Source of the DNA: Pseudomonas sp. Irchel s3f7
GTDB lineage: Bacteria; Pseudomonadota; Gammaproteobacteria; Pseudomonadales; Pseudomonadaceae
Direction of reading: 5' to 3'
Assembly: GCF_900187615.1 (NCBI RefSeq)
Contig: NZ_FYDO01000029.1
Location: 1 to 64,000 of the forward strand
DNA: 64,000 nt
In this document: positions 57,487 to 64,000 of the stretch, in pieces
Position numbering within the stretch: position 1 is the stretch's first letter
Layout: each line of letters starts with the position of its first letter
The notes under the pieces: generated by a model
Seen by the model: only the letters and a program-made list of their open reading frames with translations
What the model was told of the DNA's origin: nothing
Databases searched by the model: none
Translations under genes and position numbers: made by a program

Positions 57487-58587
57487 ATGGGATTCAATTG
57501 CGGCATCGTCGGCCTGCCTAACGTCGGCAAGTCCACCCTGTTCAACGCCCTGACCAAATCCGGTATCGCGGCCGAGAACTTCCCCTTCTGCACCATCGAG
57601 CCGAACAGCGGCATCGTGCCGATGCCGGATCCGCGCCTGGAAGCCTTGGCAGCCATCGTCAATCCGAAGCGCATCCTGCCGACCACCATGGAATTCGTCG
57701 ATATCGCGGGCCTGGTTGCCGGCGCGTCGAAAGGTGAAGGCCTGGGCAACAAGTTTTTGGCCAACATCCGTGAAACCGATGCCATCGCCCATGTGGTCCG
57801 CTGCTTCGAAGACGAGAACGTGATTCACGTCTCCAACAGCGTCGATCCGAAACGCGACATCGAAATCATCGACCTGGAACTGATCTTCGCCGACCTCGAC
57901 AGCTGCGAGAAGCAACTGCAGAAAGTCGCGCGCAATGCCAAGGGCGGTGACAAGGATGCAGTGGTCCAGAAAGGCCTGCTGGAGCAATTGATCGCTCACT
58001 TCACCGAAGGCAAGCCTGCGCGCAGCCTGATGAAGAACCTGAGCACCGACGAGAAAGCGGTGATCAAGGGTTTCCACCTGCTGACCACCAAACCGGTCAT
58101 GTACATCGCCAACGTCGCTGAAGACGGTTTCGAGAACAACCCGCACCTGGACGTTGTTCGCGCCATCGCCGAAGAAGAAGGCGCCGTGGTTGTACCCGTG
58201 TGCAACAAGATCGAAGCGGAAATCGCCGAGCTCGATGACGGCGAAGAGAAAGACATGTTCCTCGAAGCCCTGGGCCTCGAAGAGCCTGGCCTGAACCGCG
58301 TGATCCGCGCCGGTTACGAAATGCTGCACCTGCAAACCTACTTCACCGCCGGTGTCGAAGAAGTCCGCGCCTGGACCGTCCGCGTCGGTGCCACCGCACC
58401 ACAAGCCGCTGGCGTGATCCACACCGACTTCGAAAAAGGCTTCATCCGCGCCGAAGTGATCGCCTACAACGACTTCATCCAGTACAAGGGCGAAGCCGGT
58501 ACCAAAGAAGCCGGTAAATGGCGTCTGGAAGGCAAGGACTACATCGTTAAAGACGGCGACGTGATGCACTTCCGTTTCAACGTGTAA
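57487..58587 (+). CDS. ychF: Redox-regulated Obg-like ATPase YchF
   Basis: 366 residues. G1 GLPNVGKST (9-17), the switch block [16 protein letters not shown], and the C-terminal TGS domain ([16 protein letters not shown]) define YchF/OLA1, an ATP- rather than GTP-hydrolysing Obg-family protein linked to oxidative stress and translation. Transcription ends at the terminator near 58600. Confidence 0.95.
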   Translation: MGFNCGIVGLPNVGKSTLFNALTKSGIAAENFPFCTIEPNSGIVPMPDPRLEALAAIVNPKRILPTTMEFVDIAGLVAGASKGEGLGNKFLANIRETDAIAHVVRCFEDENVIHVSNSVDPKRDIEIIDLELIFADLDSCEKQLQKVARNAKGGDKDAVVQKGLLEQLIAHFTEGKPARSLMKNLSTDEKAVIKGFHLLTTKPVMYIANVAEDGFENNPHLDVVRAIAEEEGAVVVPVCNKIEAEIAELDDGEEKDMFLEALGLEEPGLNRVIRAGYEMLHLQTYFTAGVEEVRAWTVRVGATAPQAAGVIHTDFEKGFIRAEVIAYNDFIQYKGEAGTKEAGKWRLEGKDYIVKDGDVMHFRFNV

Positions 58588-58598
58588 GCCACACGCCC

Positions 58599-58633
58599 AA
58601 GAAAAAGCCGCGTTTGATACGCGGCTTTTTCTT
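58599..58633 (+). terminator. Rho-independent terminator of ychF
   Basis: AAGAAAAAGCCGCG pairs with CGCGGCTTTTTCTT around a 7-nt loop; T-runs on both strands allow bidirectional action. Confidence 0.93.
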
Positions 58634-58645
58634 GCATGGAATTCC

Positions 58646-58731
58646 TGTAGGAGCCGGCTTGCTGGCGAAGAACGATAACGCGGTATCAGGTAGACCGCAG
58701 CGCAGCTATCGCCAGCAAGCCGGCTCCTACA
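58646..58731. repeat. REPIN (GCCGGCTTGCTGGC type)
   Basis: TGTAGGAGCCGGCTTGCTGG and CCAGCAAGCCGGCTCCTACA are perfectly inverted around about 46 nt. A distinct REP subtype from those elsewhere in the window. Confidence 0.9.
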
Positions 58732-58738
58732 GGGTGAT

Positions 58739-59956
58739 TCAGGCTTTTTTTGTTCTAGGCAGGAAAATCGCCAGCACGCCCAGCAACGGCAAAAACGAAC
58801 ACAGGAAATACACGTACTCGATGCCGTGAATATCCGCCAGATGCCCCAGCAACGCCGCGCCAATCCCGCCAAAACCAAACATCAAACCGAAGAATATCCC
58901 GGCAATCATCCCGACATTGCCCGGCACCAGTTCCTGGGCGTACACAACAATCGCCGAGAACGCCGAGGCGAGGATGAAGCCGATGACCACGCTCAGAACA
59001 CTGGTCCAGAACAGGTCGACATGGGGCAGCAACAACGTGAATGGCGCGACGCCGAGGATCGAGAACCAGATCACCGCCTTACGCCCGATCTTGTCGCCGA
59101 TCGGCCCACCGAAGAAGGTCCCCGCCGCCACCGCGCCGAGAAACAGGAACAGATGCAATTGCGAACTGGCCACCGACAGATCGAACTTCTCGATCAGGTA
59201 AAAGGTGAAATAACTGGTGAGGCTGGACATGTAGAAGTACTTGGAGAACACCAGCAACCCGAGCACCACCAGCGCACTGGTCACGCGCCCCTTGGACAAG
59301 CCGTGAGTCGCCGCCTGGCCCTGCTTTAGCTTGAACAGGTTCAAGTGATCGGCGTACCAGCGACTGATGCGGTACAGCACGAACAGCGCAAACACCGCGA
59401 ACAACCCGAACCACGCCACATGACCCTGGCCGTAAGGAATGATGATCGCCGCCGCCAGCAATGGACCGAGTGCCGACCCCGCGTTACCGCCCACCTGAAA
59501 AGTCGATTGCGCCAACCCGAAGCGCCCGCCCGAGGCCAGTCGCGCCACACGGGACGCTTCCGGGTGAAAGGTCGACGAGCCGATGCCGATCAACCCTGCC
59601 GCGAGCAGGATCATCGGGAAGCTGCCCACCACCGACATCATCACAATCCCGACCAAAGTGCAGACGGTCCCGGCCGGCAGTAGCCACGGCTTGGGATGGC
59701 GGTCGGTGTGGTAGCCCACCCAAGGCTGCAGCAGCGAGGCGGTCAGTTGAAACGTCAGGGTGATCAGCCCGACCTGGGTGAACGTCAGGCCGTAGTTGGC
59801 TTTGAGCATTGGATAGATCGACGGCAGCACTGACTGAATCAAGTCGTTGATCAAATGCGCCAGCGCCACCGCGCCGATGATGCGCATGACCAAAGGGCTG
59901 CTTTGAGGAGAAGCGGACGCCGGCACTGAACCGGTCTGGGCATTGCTGATAGCCAT
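58739..59956 (-). CDS. MFS exporter, fosmidomycin-resistance (Fsr)-like
   Basis: 405 residues, 12 hydrophobic helices. Early segment AHLINDLIQSVLPSIYPMLK and the loop GYHTDRHPKPWLLPAG resemble Fsr-type drug/proton antiporters. It probably exports a hydrophilic antibiotic or metabolite; the substrate is unproven. ATG 59956 after GGAAA is preferred over an upstream in-frame ATG. It stands alone, convergent with ychF across a REPIN. Confidence 0.85.
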   Translation of the reverse strand: MAISNAQTGSVPASASPQSSPLVMRIIGAVALAHLINDLIQSVLPSIYPMLKANYGLTFTQVGLITLTFQLTASLLQPWVGYHTDRHPKPWLLPAGTVCTLVGIVMMSVVGSFPMILLAAGLIGIGSSTFHPEASRVARLASGGRFGLAQSTFQVGGNAGSALGPLLAAAIIIPYGQGHVAWFGLFAVFALFVLYRISRWYADHLNLFKLKQGQAATHGLSKGRVTSALVVLGLLVFSKYFYMSSLTSYFTFYLIEKFDLSVASSQLHLFLFLGAVAAGTFFGGPIGDKIGRKAVIWFSILGVAPFTLLLPHVDLFWTSVLSVVIGFILASAFSAIVVYAQELVPGNVGMIAGIFFGLMFGFGGIGAALLGHLADIHGIEYVYFLCSFLPLLGVLAIFLPRTKKA

Positions 59957-60288
59957 GAAAGTTTCCAAACAACAGAGGGGTGCAAACGGGCAGGTCGCCA
60001 ATGTGCCATTTTTCAGTGCAGCAACGCCATCCCCTTAGCCTGCTAACGACCTTGTATTTCACTTCGCAATAGCTAGTAGCGCAGTGCCATGGTCTGAATC
60101 TTGCCTTGCTTGTCTGCTTCAACGCGGCCTCCTTACAAAGGGGGCCGAGAATGGGAAGTTTCGCCACAGAGTCGGCCTACAGAGCTGGCGAGGGTGAACT
60201 TTCGAGGCCTTTTAAAGGGCACTAGCCGGGGATCGCAATGACCACGGCGCACGCCAATGGTGCGTGGTGTCCAGAGGAGTCATGGGGC

Positions 60289-62346
60289 ATGCAGGCTTTT
60301 TTATCACCGGGGATCGGGCTGCTGGGGCGGTTTGGCTTCGCACGCAAATTTCAGCTGTTGTTTCTACTGTTTATCCTGCCACTGGCCGGCAGCCTGTGGA
60401 TGATCGGCCTGGACTACCGCGACAAACTGAACCTGATCAGCGGCGAACGCGCCGGGGTACGCCAGCTGCTCGCGCTCGATGCGCTGGACAATCTGCTCTC
60501 CGCCCAACGCGATCGTGCCGCCCGTTGGCGCGCGACTGAAACCAATCGCCAACCAACGCCCGCGACACTCGCTGCGATGGCCGCGTTTGATGCCGTTCAG
60601 CCCGCTGTCACTCAAGCCACCTCGGAGCTGGGCAGCACCTTGCAAACAGAAGGTGCCGAAAACGAAATCCTGACCCGCTACCAAACCCTGCAAACCGCCC
60701 TCGCCGGCCTCGACTCGAAAAGCCTCGGCAGCGTGGGTTGGTGGCCGGACGGTTATGATCGCTTCACCCGCGCCTTGAGCGCCCTGCAAGCATTGCGCGA
60801 ACAGATCGTGATGGATAACCGCCTGACGCTCGCGCCGTGGCTGGAAACGTATTTGCTGACGCAGATTTCCACCCAGCACGCACCGGACCTGATCGAGCGT
60901 GTCGGTCGCTTGGCAGCGGTGGGCCAGGCGTCAGTGGTGTCCGGGCAGTTCACCCTGCAAAGTCGTTTGCAATTGCGCGACTTGCGCAGCCGCATTGGCG
61001 ACGCACGGGAACAGCTGGTCAAAACGGCGGGGTTGCTCGAAGCGCGGTTGCCTGACGAGCTGCAAACCTGGAGCGGGCAGTATCAGGACAGTCTCAAACA
61101 CCTTGATGCAGGCCTGAAGGTTCTTGATGACGGCGTCTTCGGCGGCAGCATCACCCTCAAGCCCGACGACTTCGAGCGCAGTCTCGATGCGTTGCTCGCT
61201 GACCTCGCCTCGCTACGCCAGCAGTCGCTGGTGTCGCTGGATCAACGCCTGGATTTTTACCATGACTCGGCGATCCGTCAGTTCATCGTTGTGGCGACCA
61301 CGTTAGGCTGCCTGCTGCTGGCAGCGCTGTATCTGTTCATCTGCTTGCAGGCGTCGATCCGGCGCAGCGCCAGCGGCATCACCGTGCTCGCTGAAGCCTT
61401 GCGCGACGGCAATCTGAGCGTGCAGGTGCCCGTTCAGGGCCGGGACGAACTGGCGGCCATCAGCACCGCCCTGAACGTCGCCGTGGTGCAACTTCGTACC
61501 AGTCTGCAAGGGGTGGATCACGAAACCCTGCAATTGAGCAACGCGGTGCAAACCCTCAATCATCATTCCAGCGATGCTTTGGGTGAAGTCGAAGCCCAGC
61601 AATTGCAGATCAGCCAGATTGCCGCTGCAGCAACGCAATTGGCCGCGACCTCTCAAGGCGTGGCGCACAGTTGTGAACAGGCCTCCGGCAGCGCTCAGAA
61701 TACCCGCCGCATTGCCGCTGACAGCAGCCGAGACAGTCAACGCACTACCGCGAGCATCCAGCAGCTCAATCAACGCCTGAGCGAAACGGCGGCGGCGCTC
61801 GGCCGGGTCAGTGAGCAAGGGCAACAGATTCAACTGGTGGTCGACACCATTCGCGGCGTCGCCGAGCAGACCAATCTGCTGGCGTTGAACGCCGCTATTG
61901 AAGCGGCACGCGCTGGTGAACAGGGTCGCGGTTTTGCGGTGGTGGCCGATGAAGTGCGCAGCCTGTCGCAACGTACGCAATCGTCGACCGCGCAGATTGC
62001 CGGCACCGTAGATAGCCTGCGCAACACGGTGAACGAAGCCGTCAGCCTGATGGAAGCCGCTTGTGGCCAGGCACAATCCGATGCACAAGCGGTGACCGGT
62101 CTTGGCGAACGTTTGGGGGAAATCGCCAGCGCCGTGCAGAGCGTCACCGACACCCTGGCGCAGATCGCCACGGCGGTAGAGGAACAAGCCAGCACGGCCG
62201 ATGAGGTCAGCAGCAACATCCAGCAAGTCGATCAAGCGGCGCTACGTCTGCTCGAAGGTGCGCGTGCGGTGAACCAGGCAGCGGATACGTTGAGCCATGG
62301 CAGCAAGGCCTTGAGTGCCAATACGGGGAGATTTCAGCTCAATTGA
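60289..62346 (+). CDS. Methyl-accepting chemotaxis protein
   Basis: 685 residues. TM1 near residues 20-40 ([17 protein letters not shown]), a helical periplasmic ligand domain of about 250 residues that may be NIT- or HBM-like ([18 protein letters not shown]), TM2 ([20 protein letters not shown]), HAMP, then the signalling hairpin tip [20 protein letters not shown]. No C-terminal CheR-binding pentapeptide. ATG 60289 has GAGGAG 9 nt upstream; an ATG at 60238 in frame is the alternative. Ligand unknown. Confidence 0.88.
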   Translation: MQAFLSPGIGLLGRFGFARKFQLLFLLFILPLAGSLWMIGLDYRDKLNLISGERAGVRQLLALDALDNLLSAQRDRAARWRATETNRQPTPATLAAMAAFDAVQPAVTQATSELGSTLQTEGAENEILTRYQTLQTALAGLDSKSLGSVGWWPDGYDRFTRALSALQALREQIVMDNRLTLAPWLETYLLTQISTQHAPDLIERVGRLAAVGQASVVSGQFTLQSRLQLRDLRSRIGDAREQLVKTAGLLEARLPDELQTWSGQYQDSLKHLDAGLKVLDDGVFGGSITLKPDDFERSLDALLADLASLRQQSLVSLDQRLDFYHDSAIRQFIVVATTLGCLLLAALYLFICLQASIRRSASGITVLAEALRDGNLSVQVPVQGRDELAAISTALNVAVVQLRTSLQGVDHETLQLSNAVQTLNHHSSDALGEVEAQQLQISQIAAAATQLAATSQGVAHSCEQASGSAQNTRRIAADSSRDSQRTTASIQQLNQRLSETAAALGRVSEQGQQIQLVVDTIRGVAEQTNLLALNAAIEAARAGEQGRGFAVVADEVRSLSQRTQSSTAQIAGTVDSLRNTVNEAVSLMEAACGQAQSDAQAVTGLGERLGEIASAVQSVTDTLAQIATAVEEQASTADEVSSNIQQVDQAALRLLEGARAVNQAADTLSHGSKALSANTGRFQLN

Positions 62347-62422
62347 TGCCCTGCTCCGAGCTGTTTTTTCGGATCAGGAGGATAAGCGGTTGAAAGCGTA
62401 GAGAAATATTTTAGATTTGTGC

Positions 62423-62451
62423 TTGACGCATCCCCGTTCCCGGTGAATAAT
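62423..62451 (+). promoter_or_regulatory. Promoter of tRNA-Met
   Basis: TTGACG (62423-62428), 17-nt spacer, AATAAT (62446-62451), then the GC discriminator GCGCGCC, 11 nt before the tRNA. Confidence 0.75.
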
Positions 62452-62462
62452 GCGCGCCACTT

Positions 62463-62539
62463 GGCTACATAGCTCAGTTGGTTAGAGCATAGCATTCATA
62501 ATGCTGGGGTCCGGGGTTCAAGTCCCTGTGTAGCCACCA
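62463..62539 (+). tRNA. tRNA-Met (anticodon CAT, elongator)
   Basis: 77 nt including CCA. Acceptor GGCTACA/TGTAGCC with A discriminator, anticodon loop TTCATAA with CAT at 62497-62499, and T-loop TTCAAGT. The paired first base G-C distinguishes it from initiator tRNA. Confidence 0.97.
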
Positions 62540-62545
62540 AGTACT

Positions 62546-62577
62546 AAAAACGGCTTACCGAAAGGTAAGCCGTTTTT
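62546..62577 (+). terminator. Rho-independent terminator of tRNA-Met
   Basis: AAAACGGCTTACC pairs with GGTAAGCCGTTTT around GAAA, followed by more T. Confidence 0.95.
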
Positions 62578-62775
62578 TTATGCCTCGAGAAAAGTACGCT
62601 GCGGCGACAGAAAATCCTGTGCCGCCGTATTGAAGTTATCGCATCGGATTTCGAATGGCTGCCAAGGCAGACAGGGGCAAGTCCCCTCCCCCCGTGGCAG
62701 CAGAAACATCATTGCCCGCGAAGGCGTTCGATAAAGCCTGCAATTCGACCGCAAGAATCGCCGCCGGCGTGATGA

Positions 62776-62806
62776 ACTGCGGTGCCAGGCAAGCCGGCAC
62801 CGCAGT
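62776..62806. terminator. Hairpin downstream of the M14-type gene
   Basis: ACTGCGGTGCC (62776-62786) and GGCACCGCAGT (62796-62806) form an 11-bp stem. No T-run follows, so termination is uncertain. The rest of 62578-62825 shows no convincing gene. Confidence 0.5.
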
Positions 62807-62825
62807 GATCGAGCCTTGAATCGAA

Positions 62826-63935
62826 TCAGCGACGGACAGTCGGCAATGCCGACAACGCCCGCTCCCAGATCTGCCAGGTCCGCAGCCAGACCATCGCCTG
62901 CCAATCGCTGTCGGCGGGATAGAACTGCTCCAACAGGTTCAGCTTGATTGCTCGCCCCACGGCGTCAGTCGGGTTGCCATGCAGATGCAGCCAGTGGTCA
63001 TCGCGCAGATGCCGGTGAACGTCCGGTCCCGGGTAGGTCCCGCACTCGATGACAAACGGCATCAGCCGCACTTGCGGCAACGCATCGAGCAGCGCCTGTG
63101 AGGTGTAACCGGTGGCTGTTGCAGCCACCCCGGTTTCGCTCGTGGTGTCGGCTCCGGTTTGCAAGCTGTAGAGCCACGGCCCGTAAATCGCCTGCGCATC
63201 CTTCAGCCCCGGATACGTGGACTCAGTGATGGTCAGCAACATCGGATGACCGTACTCACCCGCGCCCGTGTGCAAGTCGAAACACATCGCGGCCTCAGCG
63301 TGGGCCATGTGCTTTTGCATGATCTGGTGCAGCGTGCGGTTCGACCAGCTCGGCGCCAGCCCGCCGTAGAACAGGCCATCGGAATGAGCATGCTGCCCGC
63401 CCTCGACAATCGACATCACCGCCGCCCAGCCATGTTGCTGGATTTGCTCGTCAAGCAAGGCATCGACACGCTCACGCTCGGGGCCGTGCAATTGCGCGCA
63501 GGCGTAGATTTCATGCAGCGTGTTGTAGGCCTGGTTGTCCGGCAGCGGGCACTGAAAGTTCAGGTGATTGCGATTGAGGTCGATGTTGTCTTCGTTGACC
63601 CGACGCAGCCACGCCATGCCCCAAGGGTTGATCGCATGGATCATCACCACGGCGACATCCGTCGGTAAGGAACGCTTGCCCAGCTCCTGCAACCATTTGG
63701 TCTGACAGCCCGAACCGTAGAAACCTTCGACCCCGTGGGTACCGCTCAACGCGATGAGCAGCCGCTTGGCCGCTGGATCTCCCAGCACCGCGACATCGGT
63801 GCTCAAGGATTCGCCGAACGGCCCCTGGAGCGGATGGGGATACTCGGTCAGCGTCGCGCCAGCATCGGTCGCAGCCGCGAGAAACTGTTCGCGCTGGGTG
63901 CGATAGCTGGGCTGGGTTGGGAACTCGGTCTGCAT
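62826..63935 (-). CDS. M14-type metallocarboxypeptidase (DUF2817)
   Basis: 369 residues. Predicted zinc ligands are H67 and E70 (GTHGVEGFYGSG) and H222 (FDLHTGAGEYG), matching the DUF2817 branch of M14-like peptidases. There is no signal peptide, so it is probably cytoplasmic. Substrate unknown. The promoter and any upstream neighbour lie beyond the window edge. Confidence 0.85.
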   Translation of the reverse strand: MQTEFPTQPSYRTQREQFLAAATDAGATLTEYPHPLQGPFGESLSTDVAVLGDPAAKRLLIALSGTHGVEGFYGSGCQTKWLQELGKRSLPTDVAVVMIHAINPWGMAWLRRVNEDNIDLNRNHLNFQCPLPDNQAYNTLHEIYACAQLHGPERERVDALLDEQIQQHGWAAVMSIVEGGQHAHSDGLFYGGLAPSWSNRTLHQIMQKHMAHAEAAMCFDLHTGAGEYGHPMLLTITESTYPGLKDAQAIYGPWLYSLQTGADTTSETGVAATATGYTSQALLDALPQVRLMPFVIECGTYPGPDVHRHLRDDHWLHLHGNPTDAVGRAIKLNLLEQFYPADSDWQAMVWLRTWQIWERALSALPTVRR

Positions 63936-64000
63936 GTCTGCCTCTTGTTGATCTTCTGGCTGCCTGGTGCAAACGACCCTACAGAAAATCCCACCGCTCA

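Noticed and set aside
57241-58878. 545-codon minus-strand open frame opposite ychF
   Set aside because: Antisense to pth and ychF and runs through the ychF terminator; shadow frame.
62578-62825. Short minus-strand frames between tRNA-Met and the M14-type gene
   Set aside because: One 44-codon frame (MMFLLPRGEG) and one frame ending LAAIRNPMR have no ribosome-binding site, no family likeness and run through a hairpin; not supported as genes.

Overview
The window is a stretch of Pseudomonas chromosome, most likely from the P. fluorescens group. Three things point there: GC-rich codon use throughout, many REP/REPIN elements of P. fluorescens type between genes, and a gene order from hemA-prfA-prmC through lolB-ispE-tRNA-prs-rplY-pth-ychF that is typical of the genus. 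I see no CRISPR array, prophage or rRNA operon. The only transposon trace is the 3' end of an IS110-family transposase at the left edge.

1-13200 is an accessory catabolic island for ectoine (and perhaps 5-hydroxyectoine). On the minus strand lie eutB, eutC, doeA (ectoine hydrolase), doeB (deacetylase), doeX (Lrp/AsnC regulator), doeC (semialdehyde dehydrogenase) and doeD (diaminobutyrate transaminase). A MocR/EnuR-type regulator follows. Divergent from it is a full polar amino-acid-type ABC importer, ehuBCDA. Together they import ectoine, open the ring, deacetylate to diaminobutyrate, transaminate and oxidise to aspartate. A 15-nt motif shared by the eutB and ehuB promoters is a candidate EnuR operator. 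No eutA is present.

13200-25900 carries an OmpA-like lipoprotein, a glyoxalase II-like hydrolase, and a MalT-like LuxR regulator beside a DUF1302/DUF1329 envelope pair and an AlkK-type acyl-CoA ligase, probably a hydrophobic-substrate uptake unit. Then come a LysE exporter, a D-2-hydroxyacid dehydrogenase and rsmC.

25900-39900 is mostly housekeeping: a yybP-ykoY manganese riboswitch driving a TMEM165/GDT1 exporter, an M48 lipoprotein protease, a divergent YedK/HMCES protein, small conserved proteins, an acyltransferase, mqo behind a 740-nt leader, hpt, upp-uraA, hemH and a TIGR01777 epimerase.

39900-45830 looks like a light/UV-response unit: FAD oxidoreductase, DUF523-DUF1722 protein, MerR/LitR-type regulator, DNA photolyase, an SDR lacking its catalytic Tyr, and a YkgJ protein. 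Sites matching the T(G/A)TACA-N12-TGTA(C/T)A consensus recalled for class II LitR (PplR of P. putida) lie in front of it.

45970-64000 holds pagL, the hemA-prfA-prmC-moeB-murI operon, a TPR lipoprotein-lolB-ispE run, tRNA-Gln, prs, rplY, pth, ychF, an Fsr-like MFS exporter, a chemoreceptor, tRNA-Met and an M14-type peptidase. Function calls rest on reading the protein and DNA sequence; no database search was run.
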